Shown piece after piece: positions 10,772 through 21,300 of a stretch of 64,000 nucleotides of DNA. The stretch is from Mariniphaga sp. (lineage in GTDB: Bacteria > Bacteroidota > Bacteroidia > Bacteroidales > Prolixibacteraceae). Positions within the stretch are counted from its first letter, which is position 1; every line of letters starts with the position of its first letter. The notes below the pieces were generated by a model. The model worked only from the letters and a program-made list of their open reading frames with translations. It ran no database searches and was not told where the DNA came from. The DNA lies in the NCBI GenBank assembly GCA_024636975.1, contig JAGXGA010000011.1:1-64000 (forward strand). Reading direction: 5' to 3'. A program made the translations under genes and the position numbers.

Positions 10772-13450
10772 TTAGTTTTTTAACGGAATACGGGCTATAA
10801 ATTTTGTTTCTGTTTTATAGAATTGCGGAACGGGCATTTCCAAAAGATGGTAGCGGTGTTCGATGTTTTTTAAACCAACACCGGTTGAAGCCATATGCGA
10901 TTCGCGTTCCTGCAGGTTGTTTTCAACGGTCAGTGTATTTTCGTTTTCAATGAAAATGTCGATTTTCAAAGGATTCTTTTTCGACATTGAATTGTGCTTG
11001 ATGGCATTTTCTATCAGTAATTGCAAGGCCAATGGAAGAATTTTCAGTTCCTTTTTTTCATCGCCTATGGTCACATTCACCTCAATCTTATTCATAAACC
11101 GAATGTTTAGCAGGAATATATAGGCATCCAGGAAATCGAGTTCAGTTTGGAGGTTCACCAGTTCATTGTCCTTATTTTCGAGCACATACCGGTAGACTTT
11201 TGATAGGTGTTCGGTGAATTTCTCAGCCAGATTGGGTTCGAGCTTGATTAAGGAAGTAAGCACATTCAGGCTGTTAAACAGGAAATGCGGGTTTACCTGC
11301 TGTCGCAAAACTTCAAACTGCGACTGTAAATTTTCTTTTTGTAAGCGAATAAGTTGAGTGTTCGCCTCGGTTAGTTTGTGTGTCTTTTCGCGGATGCTGA
11401 TTTCGAGGTTTTGATTCAATTCCTCGAGTTTTTCTTTTGCAATGCGTAATTCCTCTTCTATAATTAACCGCTGTGAAATATCGCGTATGATGATAAAGGC
11501 AGCTGGCTGACCATTAAATTCCGAAGTACGGGTGTTTAGCTCAATATGGAGAATTTTACCATCTTTCCGTTTTATCCTGCTTCGGTAGATAACCTGAAAA
11601 TCTTCCCCCGCCATCCTGCGATGATGATATAATTGAATCAGTTCATGGTCTTCCGGCTCAACATGTTCAAGATATGATTGGTCAATCAATTCTTCTGCCC
11701 TGTACTGCATCAACTCACAAAAGGCCTGATTTACGAACTTTAATTTACTGTTCTGAATTATTATAATACCATCGACTGCTTTTTCTATCAGCAACCGGTA
11801 TTTTTCCTCGCTTTGCTTCAATGCATTTTCCATGGCTATATGCGAGCTCATGTCCAGAATGATTCCCCTGGTACCTGTTACTTCGCCATTTTCGAGCATT
11901 GGTGATGCAAAAATCATTATAGGAAACTCAGTGCCGTCTTTTTTAATTGCCGTGTAATGTGTTCCCTGTGTATGATAGTTTTCGGTAATGCTTTTTGCCA
12001 TGTTTTTACGCATGAGGTCGTGTTGTTCAGAAGCAATAAAATCGAATGCCGATCGTCCGTAATCGACAACAGAGATTCCAAATTTTTTATGTCCGGTTTG
12101 GTTCATATAGGTAATCCTGCCGTTTTTATCAAGTTCATACACCGATTGTGGCAACATTTCAGCCAGCTCGCGGTATTTCTTTTCGCTGATAAGCAGTGCC
12201 TGCTGCATTTTTTTACTTTCCGTAACATTGTGCAAGGTCATAAAAAAGGCCGGTTCCCCTTCGAAATCCACTGTATCTGACTGCACTTCGACCTCAATGA
12301 CCTGATTGTATTTTGAAACCAACTGCATGGAATAGTTGGCCGGAATATTTCTGTCCTTCACCTGGTCACGATTGAGCTTGAGCATTTCCCGGTGCTTTTG
12401 ATTCGGAACCACATCCAGTTCATTCATGCTGTAAAATTCCTCCTGAGTATATCCGAGCATCCGGCACATTGCGTTGTTTACAAATTTGAATTTACCGTTC
12501 TGGGAAATAATAATTCCATCCTGTGAATTCTCGACCAGGGTTTTGTATTTCGCTTCACTCTCGCGGATGGCTCGTTCATAGTTCATTTTATCGGTAATAT
12601 CCTGCTGGATGACAAGAAATCCATCCATTTCACCCTGTTCATTTTTGAAAGGCGCTGCAATGGTATTTGCCCAGTATTTTGATCCGTTTTTATGGACAGA
12701 TAGTAAATGGCCCTGCCAGCTCTTGCCTTCTCTAAGTTGACGGATTATCTCTTTTCGTGATTCAGGAATTTCATTTATTCCCAGGTAAAGGGTATCGTTT
12801 ATATTTTTATGCAGCAAATCTTCCTCTGTATAACCGGAAAGCTGGGTAAAATAAGGATTGATGTATTCAAAATTGGAGTATTTATCCATAATGAAAACCG
12901 CTCCCGGTGCCTGATCCAAAACCAGCCTGAATTTACGAAGTTCCTTTTCCGATTTTACGCGTTTTGTTATATCGAGTGAAACACCCATATAACCTGTTTT
13001 GATACCATCTTCATTAAAAACAGGGGAAACACGGGAATCGTAACAAGTACCTTCCACCTCAATGATGTCACTTTGAATTTCCCCGTTCAGCACTTTCCTG
13101 AGAAATGTTTCTGCTGCTGTCCCCTTATACAACTCAAGTGCAGACTGTCCGATTCGCGGCTCCCGATTGTTTGCTTCATCATCATGATGTTTCGTATAGG
13201 TAAAGATTCCATTCAAATCAATACCCCATATTTGAATGGGGGCATTTGAGAGGATGTTATCCAGGAATTGCTTGCTCTTTAGAAGTCGCTGTTCCTTTAA
13301 TTTGTGGTTTTCGATTTCAGCGACCAACTTTTTATTCTCGGCGAGGAGTTGCTGGTTTTTGTCTTCAAGTTCATTCTTGATTTTATCAGTTAAATGATCT
13401 GATTTCATACCTTTGATTTTAGTTGGCACCAATTTAAGAGTTTTCTTCAT
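10772..13450 (-). CDS. multi-PAS sensor histidine kinase, LytS-like (His_kinase) type
   Basis: Repeated PAS/PAC-like blocks; C-terminal LRQQVNPHFLFNSLNVLTSLI and GVGLKNIEHRYHLL. Confidence 0.9.
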   Translation of the reverse strand: MKKTLKLVPTKIKGMKSDHLTDKIKNELEDKNQQLLAENKKLVAEIENHKLKEQRLLKSKQFLDNILSNAPIQIWGIDLNGIFTYTKHHDDEANNREPRIGQSALELYKGTAAETFLRKVLNGEIQSDIIEVEGTCYDSRVSPVFNEDGIKTGYMGVSLDITKRVKSEKELRKFRLVLDQAPGAVFIMDKYSNFEYINPYFTQLSGYTEEDLLHKNINDTLYLGINEIPESRKEIIRQLREGKSWQGHLLSVHKNGSKYWANTIAAPFKNEQGEMDGFLVIQQDITDKMNYERAIRESEAKYKTLVENSQDGIIISQNGKFKFVNNAMCRMLGYTQEEFYSMNELDVVPNQKHREMLKLNRDQVKDRNIPANYSMQLVSKYNQVIEVEVQSDTVDFEGEPAFFMTLHNVTESKKMQQALLISEKKYRELAEMLPQSVYELDKNGRITYMNQTGHKKFGISVVDYGRSAFDFIASEQHDLMRKNMAKSITENYHTQGTHYTAIKKDGTEFPIMIFASPMLENGEVTGTRGIILDMSSHIAMENALKQSEEKYRLLIEKAVDGIIIIQNSKLKFVNQAFCELMQYRAEELIDQSYLEHVEPEDHELIQLYHHRRMAGEDFQVIYRSRIKRKDGKILHIELNTRTSEFNGQPAAFIIIRDISQRLIIEEELRIAKEKLEELNQNLEISIREKTHKLTEANTQLIRLQKENLQSQFEVLRQQVNPHFLFNSLNVLTSLIKLEPNLAEKFTEHLSKVYRYVLENKDNELVNLQTELDFLDAYIFLLNIRFMNKIEVNVTIGDEKKELKILPLALQLLIENAIKHNSMSKKNPLKIDIFIENENTLTVENNLQERESHMASTGVGLKNIEHRYHLLEMPVPQFYKTETKFIARIPLKN

Positions 13451-13694
13451 ATTCTCTGATTTTTAGGGGAGCTGATTGATTGGCCCATTTAAAAGAATAA
13501 CGGTCCCTGAAGGATACCCTCCATAATAAATTGAATGCAATCCTAAACCCTGAAACGATTGGCAGGAAAAAGAAAAAAGTCCACTTCAGCGTTCGGAGTA
13601 AATGTTGTTCCATCTCAAAGGATACTTCAGCAGCCGATAAAGGGTGATTGGTTTTTAAAATCATTGTGTTCATAGTTTGTATTTTTACATGCAT
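13434..13694 (-). CDS. small hypothetical membrane protein
   Basis: 86-aa ORF with hydrophobic core, between the kinase and the DUF3795 gene. Confidence 0.5.
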   Translation of the reverse strand: MHVKIQTMNTMILKTNHPLSAAEVSFEMEQHLLRTLKWTFFFFLPIVSGFRIAFNLLWRVSFRDRYSFKWANQSAPLKIREYEENS

Positions 13695-14116
13695 GAATCA
13701 AGCTTCCGGGTATAAAATCCCGTAAATATTTTCTTTGAATGTTCTGTAGCCCATTTATCGACACCCATTTTTTGAATCATGCACAGATTAAAAAGCTTCA
13801 GTGCATGTGGAACACGTTCGGCACGGTCGGCTAACGGCTGCAACCTGGGACATGGAAACTCATCGCATTCGAAACAATATTCCACATTTTTTGAACGGAT
13901 GCACTGATACATTTTGCAGTGCCCATCAATACCAAGAATTTCCAGGCCGGGGCAGTAACCGTTATTGTCGCGACAGCCTTTGCACCTGTACTTATCATCG
14001 GGGATGTTGTTTCGTTGCAGGAAGGCCTTTCTGTTTTCACTGTTTTCTTCGCCAATGTAGAGCGGGCAGTTGAAGCAATCTTTTCCACAGGGTGCGGTTA
14101 AATTTCGGTAATCCAT
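13685..14116 (-). CDS. DUF3795-like cysteine-rich protein
   Basis: CGKDCFNCPLY, CKGCRDNNGYCPG, CIRSKNVEYCFECDEFPCPRL. Confidence 0.8.
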   Translation of the reverse strand: MDYRNLTAPCGKDCFNCPLYIGEENSENRKAFLQRNNIPDDKYRCKGCRDNNGYCPGLEILGIDGHCKMYQCIRSKNVEYCFECDEFPCPRLQPLADRAERVPHALKLFNLCMIQKMGVDKWATEHSKKIFTGFYTRKLDSCM

Positions 14117-14332
14117 AGCCTTTTATTTTGGGTTAAAAATATTTCAAAACCAGCGAATGCTAAATTTTTTCCGGATGAATGACGGAAATCCGGGGATGAA
14201 TAACGCATTTAAACCAGGGACAGTGCTCCTCTGGTTTTGTTATTGGAGGCCTTCAGCTACCTGTCAAAACAATTTGCATACGATCGCTGTATTTAATAAT
14301 AGATAATAAAGTTGAACCCATAGACATCCGCA

Positions 14333-14827
14333 ATGAAAAATCGATTGATACTGTTCGTCCTGTTTGTATTGTTTTCCATTAAAGTACAATCCCAGAACAA
14401 CGTTAGTGCTTCGCTGGGTGTGGGGCTGCCTGAACTCATAAATATTGGTGCCCGGTATGAGTTGCCACCAATAAAGTTTGGGATGAGTATTGGTACAGCG
14501 TTTACCGGTGATTACGCACTATCGGGTGATGTGTATTACCACTTTGGCGGGCGTTCTCAATTGAGTGAAGTGCCACCATGGTACATCAGGGCAAATCTGA
14601 CGTGGTGGCAATTCAATAAAATTTTATTTATTGATCTGGGGGAGGCTGTGTTGCTTGGCATTCGGGTTGGCAGAGATTTCAATGTAACCGAAAACTTTGG
14701 CGTTAGCATCGATGGAGGAATAATCCCTGTTTCTTTTTTTTCAGGAAAGAAGATTCCTTTTTCATTTATTCCAACTGTCAGCTTCAGTGTTTATAACAGG
14801 CTTTGGAAATTACACGAAAGGCGTTAA
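14333..14827 (+). CDS. hypothetical secreted/outer-membrane protein
   Basis: Signal peptide followed by amphipathic beta-like sequence. Confidence 0.65.
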   Translation: MKNRLILFVLFVLFSIKVQSQNNVSASLGVGLPELINIGARYELPPIKFGMSIGTAFTGDYALSGDVYYHFGGRSQLSEVPPWYIRANLTWWQFNKILFIDLGEAVLLGIRVGRDFNVTENFGVSIDGGIIPVSFFSGKKIPFSFIPTVSFSVYNRLWKLHERR

Positions 14828-15001
14828 GAAATTGAAACTGTAAAGGGAAATTTAAACAGTGAGACTGAAATTCTTAACGAATGCAGAGGCATCGTCCAAG
14901 GTGATGAAAAGTGTTGAAGTAATTGTTCTGATTGGATTAAAATGAGTTGTGTTTAAAATTGGATCGTTATATTTGCTGGTAATGGTAAAAATGTTTCGAC
15001 A

Positions 15002-16006
15002 ATGAAAGCAATCCGGTTTTTAACGGTAATCTTACTTACTGTTTTTTTTCCTCAGGTGTGTTTGGCACAAACGCCTGAGTTTGATAATCCAATTGCAGAA
15101 CAACGTGCCGATCCCTGGGTACATAAGGCAGATGACGGAACTTATTATCTGATTGCCACTGTTCCTGAATACGACCGGATTGTATTGAGAAAGGCAAAGA
15201 GCATTAACGGGTTAAAACATGCCACAGAAAAAGAAATATGGCATAAACATGAAAAAGGGGTAATGGGGCACCACATCTGGGCGCCGGAGTTGCATAGGAT
15301 TGAAGGGAAGTGGTATGTTTACTTTGCTGCAGGCGAAGCAGAAGATATCTGGAATATCCGGATGTGGGTATTGTTGAATCCTTCGGATGATCCAATGGAG
15401 GGCGAATGGAAAGAAGAAGGAAGGATAAAAACCAGCAGAGAGTCGTTTTCGCTTGATGCTACTACATTTGAGTATAAAGGTAAACGCTACCTTATATGGG
15501 CCCAGAATGTAAGGGGAGGGGCACATGGAACGGCATTGGTTTTGTCTGAAATGAAAGACCCTTTAACACTGACGGGGCCGGAGGTGATAATAACAGAGCC
15601 TGAATTCAGCTGGGAGCGGATGAAGTACAATGTGAATGAAGGGGCGGCAGTTATCAAACGGAATGGGAAAGTTTTTGTGACCTATTCAGCCAGCGCCACC
15701 AATCACAATTATTGTATGGGACTGTTATGGATTGATGACAAGGCTGATTTACTTCAGGCCTCGAACTGGAATAAATCGCCCGGCCCGGTTTTTTATTCCA
15801 ATGATGAATTAAGGCGGTACGGACCCGGGCATAATTCATTTACTACAGCTGAAGATGGAGAAACCGTAATAATGGTTTATCATGCACGTGACTATAAGGA
15901 AATACAGGGTCATGAGCTATCCGATCCGAATCGTGCCACACGTGCTCGGGTAGTTCAATGGACAGAAAGCGGCTTTCCCGACTTCATGCAAAACCAGGGA
16001 GATTAA
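15002..16006 (+). CDS. GH43-like glycoside hydrolase
   Basis: Signal peptide; DPWVHKADDGTYYLIAT, HHIWAPELHRIEGKWYVYFAAG, GPGHNSFTTAEDGETVIMVYHARD typical of five-bladed GH43 enzymes. Confidence 0.88.
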   Translation: MKAIRFLTVILLTVFFPQVCLAQTPEFDNPIAEQRADPWVHKADDGTYYLIATVPEYDRIVLRKAKSINGLKHATEKEIWHKHEKGVMGHHIWAPELHRIEGKWYVYFAAGEAEDIWNIRMWVLLNPSDDPMEGEWKEEGRIKTSRESFSLDATTFEYKGKRYLIWAQNVRGGAHGTALVLSEMKDPLTLTGPEVIITEPEFSWERMKYNVNEGAAVIKRNGKVFVTYSASATNHNYCMGLLWIDDKADLLQASNWNKSPGPVFYSNDELRRYGPGHNSFTTAEDGETVIMVYHARDYKEIQGHELSDPNRATRARVVQWTESGFPDFMQNQGD

Positions 16007-16244
16007 CTCCTGTTAAGATAAAAAAAAGACCAGTAGCCTTAATATCCTATACGGTGGCAAAATCTTTCTCTGAGAGCATTTGATTACAATCGGTGCATAA
16101 GACAGATCCGATGAAGAAGGCTTCCGGATGTCGTGTTAGCATTTGTTTTGTTGTGTTGTCCATTTGTCAATATAGTGTTATCTTTAACCTAATACTTTTC
16201 AAATCAGGATCGGTCAATAAGTTGATTTCAAAGGAGGCATTGAT

Positions 16245-18365
16245 ATGAATGAAGAACTGTATTCGCAAGGGAAAGATGATGTTATAGGAGATGAACTGCA
16301 GGTATCCCGGCGCGATTTTCTTAAGCTGTCAGGCAGTGGTCTTTTTATTTGCTTTATACCTGGAACTATTGGTGCTATTGCCCAACAGCGTGACAGGACG
16401 TATCCCTCCGATTTAAATGCCTATCTGAAAATTGGTGATGACGGCAGGGTAACCTTGTTCTGCAGCAAGATTGAAATGGGGCAGGGGATTATAACTTCGA
16501 TGGCACAGTTGCTGGCCGATGAACTGGATGTAGCGCTTGATTCCATCGACATGGTTATGGGCGATACGGATCTGTGCCCTTGGGACAGTGGCACAACCGG
16601 ATCACGTAGCACGAAATACTACGGACCGCCACTTCGTAAAGCAGGTGCTGAGGCACGGGCCGTGTTGCTGCAAATGGCAACGGAGCTACTGGATGTCAAA
16701 CAAGAGTATCTTGTTGTTGAAAAAGGTGTCATCAGCGATAAAAGGAATGCCTCCAAAGAAGTGAGCTATGCTGAACTGGTGGAAGGAAAACAAATTATCA
16801 GGAATGTTTCAGAAGTTTCCATTAAACCCTTTTCGGAGCATCGGATTACCGGTAAGCCTGTCAGGCGAACCGACGCCCTTGAAAAAGTGACAGGTGAGGC
16901 CCGGTTCACCGGAGATATAATCCTCCCGAAAATGCTGTATGCAAAAGTTTTGAGACCTCCCTCCCATGATGCTACCCTGTTGTCGGTTGATGTTTCTGCC
17001 ACCCGTAAAATTTCCGGAATAACTATCATACAGGAAGAAGGCCTGATTGCTGTGCTGCATGAAAAGCCTGAGCCTGCAGAAAGGGCGCTTACCCTGATTA
17101 AAGCCAATTGGGAGGTTCGGGAAGCAAAAGTTAATAACACTTCCATATTTGACCATCTCAAAGAAGCTGCACACGAGGGGCGGATTTATGTGGAGGGCGG
17201 CAACCTTAAAGATGGGCAGACAGAAGCTCAACAAAGGGTAAAATCGGAATTTTATAACCATTATGTTGCCCATGCACCTATGGAACCCTACACCGTTGTG
17301 GCTCATGTTGAGGATGAACAGGTGAAAGTATGGGCATCGACCCAGGCTCCTTTCCGTGTAAGGGAAACTGTTGCCGATACATTGAAAGTGCCAGAGGAGA
17401 AGGTCCATGTGATGACGCCATTTGTGGGCGGTGGGTTTGGTGGAAAGAAATCGGGCCGGCAGATCAGTGAAGCTGTCAGGTTGTCGAAGCTTACCGGACG
17501 TCCTGTGCAGCTTGCCTGGTCGCGTCAGGAAGAGTTTTTCTACGATGCATTTCGTCCGGCGGCTGTGATCAAACTCAATTCAGGATTAAATGAACAGGGG
17601 AAGATTACATGGTGGGACTGTGACATTCTTTATGCGGGATCGCGGAGTTCAGAACCAATATACAGCATCCCGCATTTCCGTGTAAGAACATACAGTGGCA
17701 ATGTGCATCCTTTCGCGACAGGAGCCTGGCGGGGCCCTGGCAGCAATTCCAATGTGTTTGCCATGGAATCGCATACCGATATCCTGGCACAGGCAGCTGG
17801 TATGGACCCACTGTCGTTCAGGATGAACAACCTTATTGATAAACGTATGATCAGGGTATTGAAGGCTGCTGTGGATAAATTCGGACATGAATTTGGCAAA
17901 GGACCATCAGGTAAAGGATTTGGCATTTGCTGTACCAATTACCTGAATACCTATGTGGCAACAATTGCTTATGTATCGGTGGATAAATCTACCGGGCAGG
18001 TAAAGGTGGAGCGGGTGGTTTGTGCCCAGGACATGGGGGAGATCATAAACCCGCAGGGTGCAAAACTGCAGATTGAAAGCGGCATTACCATGGGGCTTAG
18101 CGCTGCACTTTATGAGGAGGTTGAATTCAGTGGCGGAAATGTGCTTACTAAAAATTTTGGCACCTACCGGATATCACGGTTTTCAGATGTGCCTGCAATT
18201 GAAGCTGTACTGGTCGATAATCCGGAGTTGCCACCACAGGGGTGTGGCGAACCGGCCATCACCACTGTTGGTGCTGCACTGGCCAATGCAATCTTTGATG
18301 CTGCAGGCATCCGGTTGTTTACCTTGCCTATGACACCCGAACGGATATTGGCAGCGAGGGGTTAA
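16245..18365 (+). CDS. molybdopterin-dependent aldehyde/isoquinoline oxidoreductase large subunit (IorB-like), Tat signal
   Basis: SRRDFLKLSGSGLFICF; EMGQGIITSMAQLLADELDV; FVGGGFGGKK; PQGCGEPAITTVGAALANAIFDA. Confidence 0.9.
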   Translation: MNEELYSQGKDDVIGDELQVSRRDFLKLSGSGLFICFIPGTIGAIAQQRDRTYPSDLNAYLKIGDDGRVTLFCSKIEMGQGIITSMAQLLADELDVALDSIDMVMGDTDLCPWDSGTTGSRSTKYYGPPLRKAGAEARAVLLQMATELLDVKQEYLVVEKGVISDKRNASKEVSYAELVEGKQIIRNVSEVSIKPFSEHRITGKPVRRTDALEKVTGEARFTGDIILPKMLYAKVLRPPSHDATLLSVDVSATRKISGITIIQEEGLIAVLHEKPEPAERALTLIKANWEVREAKVNNTSIFDHLKEAAHEGRIYVEGGNLKDGQTEAQQRVKSEFYNHYVAHAPMEPYTVVAHVEDEQVKVWASTQAPFRVRETVADTLKVPEEKVHVMTPFVGGGFGGKKSGRQISEAVRLSKLTGRPVQLAWSRQEEFFYDAFRPAAVIKLNSGLNEQGKITWWDCDILYAGSRSSEPIYSIPHFRVRTYSGNVHPFATGAWRGPGSNSNVFAMESHTDILAQAAGMDPLSFRMNNLIDKRMIRVLKAAVDKFGHEFGKGPSGKGFGICCTNYLNTYVATIAYVSVDKSTGQVKVERVVCAQDMGEIINPQGAKLQIESGITMGLSAALYEEVEFSGGNVLTKNFGTYRISRFSDVPAIEAVLVDNPELPPQGCGEPAITTVGAALANAIFDAAGIRLFTLPMTPERILAARG

Positions 18366-18614
18366 AGAGCAAAGAGCAAAGGGTAAAGAGCATAGAGCAA
18401 AGAAATAGTTTAAAGTTTAAAGTTCAAGGTTTAAAGTTTTGCTGTTATTGAGATTATCGGGGAATCAGGTGGCACGGTTTTCGAACCGCGCATTCGAGAG
18501 TTCAAAGTTTAAGATTCAAAGTATAAAGAAGGAATCCGGAGGCGTGGTTTCCGAACCGTGCATTCATTAAAGGCGAGAGAGTTTAAAGTTTATATATTAT
18601 AATCTGTACATTCT

Positions 18615-19583
18615 ATGAAAGCATTTATAAAAACGAAGTATGGAGGGCCGGAAGTTCTTCACCTGGAGGAGACAGCAAAGCCGGTGCCGGCAGACAATCA
18701 AATCCTGGTTAAGGTTGAAGCAAATTCAGCCAATCCTGCCGACTGGCACATCATCAGGGGAAAACCGTTTTTGGCACGAATGGCTTTTGGATTGTTCAGG
18801 CCTAAGGATAAGATCGCCGGGGCCGATTTTGCCGGTACAGTGGAAAGCACCGGAATTAAGGTAACACGCGTGAAGGCTGGCGACCGGGTGTTTGGAGAGT
18901 CGCTCAAAGGAGGCGCCTTTGCCGAATACATATGTGTCTCGGAAAATGATTGCGCTACCATGCCCGATGAGGCGGGCTTTCCGGAAATGGCCTGTGTGCC
19001 CATAGCTGGTCTAACCGCATTGCAGGCACTTACCGTGCACGGACACTTAAAGGAAGGTGAATCGGTTTTAATCAACGGAGCTTCAGGAGGCGTTGGTCAT
19101 TTTACTGTACAGATTGCAAAAACATTTGGAGCACGGGTAACGGCTGTCTGTTCCGATAAGAACAAAGATTTTGTGATGGCTCTCGGGGCAGATGAGGTCA
19201 TACCCTACGATAAGGAAGATATTCACAATCACACAGAAAAATACGACCTTGTTATTGATACCCACGGTAACCTTACGCACAGGGACTTCAGGCGAATGGG
19301 AAAACGGGGAGTTGTTGTGGGTTTCACCAATATGGGGCACATGATCACTTTGATGACTAAGGCTGCCTTCAGTAAATTCCCCCTTGCACAGTTTACCGCA
19401 AAAGTTTCAACGGAAGATCTGGAGGTTGTGGCCTCTCTGATAAAGAACATGAAAGTTAAGGTACACATCGAAAAAACATTTCCGTATACCGAAATTTCGC
19501 AAGCTATAAGCTACATCGAATCCATGCGTACAAAAGGAAAAGTGGCCATGGTGTGGGGGGAAAAAGTAAAAAGTAAACAGTGA
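18615..19583 (+). CDS. zinc-type/quinone oxidoreductase-like NAD(P)-dependent alcohol dehydrogenase (MDR family)
   Basis: KPVPADNQILVKVEANSANPADWHIIRG; INGASGGVGHFTVQIAKTFGARVTAVCS. Confidence 0.9.
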   Translation: MKAFIKTKYGGPEVLHLEETAKPVPADNQILVKVEANSANPADWHIIRGKPFLARMAFGLFRPKDKIAGADFAGTVESTGIKVTRVKAGDRVFGESLKGGAFAEYICVSENDCATMPDEAGFPEMACVPIAGLTALQALTVHGHLKEGESVLINGASGGVGHFTVQIAKTFGARVTAVCSDKNKDFVMALGADEVIPYDKEDIHNHTEKYDLVIDTHGNLTHRDFRRMGKRGVVVGFTNMGHMITLMTKAAFSKFPLAQFTAKVSTEDLEVVASLIKNMKVKVHIEKTFPYTEISQAISYIESMRTKGKVAMVWGEKVKSKQ

Positions 19584-19770
19584 CAGTCTCTTGACGATCG
19601 GACACTATTTTATTAAAATAACATAGGTGAAGAGTAAATGAAAACAAAAACGGCCGTATGCGACGACAACAGGCAGATTTCATAAACTTTTTACCAGCAA
19701 TAGTTAATAGGGTCAGGAATGCTGCCGGACACCTTTCCCTTTCTCCATTAAGTGAACAGTGAACAGTAAA

Positions 19771-19886
19771 TCAATTGCTTACTTTTTCAGTGCCGGAAAC
19801 TAATTATTACCAGCCTTGTGAATTTCTGTTGTTTTATTATTAAATATTTTTTAGTTTTAGGATTTTAAGCCTGTAGCAAGGTTGAC
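19771..19886 (+). repeat. conserved ~100-bp pre-gene element, copy 1
   Basis: ...CCTTGTGAATTTCTGTTGTTTTATTATTAAATATTTTTTAGTTTTAGGATTTTAAGCCTGTAGCAAGG. Confidence 0.85.
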
Positions 19887-19993
19887 TGAAGAACCGATAG
19901 AAGAAAATACCTCCCTCCCACATTTATAAGCATTTTGTGCCATTTATTTAGGGGCATTTTAAACTAATACTCAGAAATGTGAAATAAAGAATT

Positions 19994-20926
19994 ATGGAAC
20001 GACGAATATTAATATATGGTGCAGGAGTAATTGGTTCAACATTTGGCGGATTAATGGCAGCCTCAGGGCAAGCTGCAACTTTATTGTCCCGGAATAATCG
20101 ATTAAACGAGCTGAATAACAAGGGATTGTTGCTTCAGAGAAATGATCAGAAGAAAGCTCAAAAAATCTCAGTTAAAATCATTTCCGAATTAAAGCCAGAC
20201 GATATATATGACTATGTATTTGTTACACTTAGAAAAGAACAAGTTCGGGATGCACTTCCACTTTTAAAAAAGAATAAATCGCAGAATTTCGTATTTATGG
20301 TAAATAATCCATCGGGTTATGATGACTGGACCAACGCGCTCGGACGTGAAAGAGTTATTCCCGCGTTCCCGGGTTCCGGTGGGAAAATTGAAAATGGAAT
20401 TGTTTTCTATGAAATTGTATCAGGAATAATTCAACCCACTACATTAGGTGAAATTAATGGGAGTAATAGTGCACGAATAAGGAAACTGAAAACAATATTA
20501 AAAAGTGCAGGGTTTAAAGTATCTGTTTCAAATAATATGGATGCCTGGCAAAAAACTCATGTTGCAATGGTCGGCCCGTTAGGCGATGTAATATACTATG
20601 ATGGCGGAAACAATTACTCAGTAGCTAAAAATTCATTGGCCATTAAGCAGATGAATTTAGCATTGAAAGAGAATTTTAATTTTTTAAAAGAATCCGGAAT
20701 TGGCATTGTGCCCTGGAAACTAAATATTATTCGATTAATGCCATTGTGGATTTTAAATTTAACCATGAAATATGCTTTTAATACGAAATGGGCAGAAACA
20801 GTCATTAGTAATCATGCTTTGAATGCAAGAAATGAAATGAAAGTAATTAGTAATGAATTCATAGAATTGGCTAAATCGAAGGGATATAATCTTAAAGAGT
20901 TTGAAAAATTGGTAGAAAGAATATAA
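19994..20926 (+). CDS. ketopantoate reductase family protein
   Basis: ILIYGAGVIGSTFGGLMAASGQAATLLSR nucleotide-binding motif; full-length ApbA/PanE-like layout. Confidence 0.75.
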   Translation: MERRILIYGAGVIGSTFGGLMAASGQAATLLSRNNRLNELNNKGLLLQRNDQKKAQKISVKIISELKPDDIYDYVFVTLRKEQVRDALPLLKKNKSQNFVFMVNNPSGYDDWTNALGRERVIPAFPGSGGKIENGIVFYEIVSGIIQPTTLGEINGSNSARIRKLKTILKSAGFKVSVSNNMDAWQKTHVAMVGPLGDVIYYDGGNNYSVAKNSLAIKQMNLALKENFNFLKESGIGIVPWKLNIIRLMPLWILNLTMKYAFNTKWAETVISNHALNARNEMKVISNEFIELAKSKGYNLKEFEKLVERI

Positions 20927-21189
20927 GCTGCCCTTAAAATGCAAAACAGTAAAATTGTAAAACTGTCGGATGGTTAAATTGTTGACTGATTTGTTATTAA
21001 AGAAGGTTTCCACAGATTCACAGATTATATGGATGGAGGATTGCCACAGATTCACACATTAAGTGGAAGCTTCCATCCGGTATGAGCGGGCGGGAAGCCT
21101 GTTCAGCAATTCTGCAAGCACCGGGACTATCAAAATTTTATAGCTAGCTCTATCAGGATTCTGCAAGCTGAGTGCAGGGCTACTTTACC

Positions 21190-21300
21190 GGCAGTTTACT
21201 TCCTTTTCCGGGGTGGAAATTTATTATAACAGCTTTGTGAGTTTATGTTGTTTTAGTTTTAAACATTTTCTAGTTTTAGGATTTTAATTCTGAAGCTATG
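21190..21300 (+). repeat. conserved ~100-bp pre-gene element, copy 2
   Basis: ...CAGCTTTGTGAGTTTATGTTGTTTTAGTTTTAAACATTTTCTAGTTTTAGGATTTTAATTCTGAAGCTATG. Confidence 0.85.
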
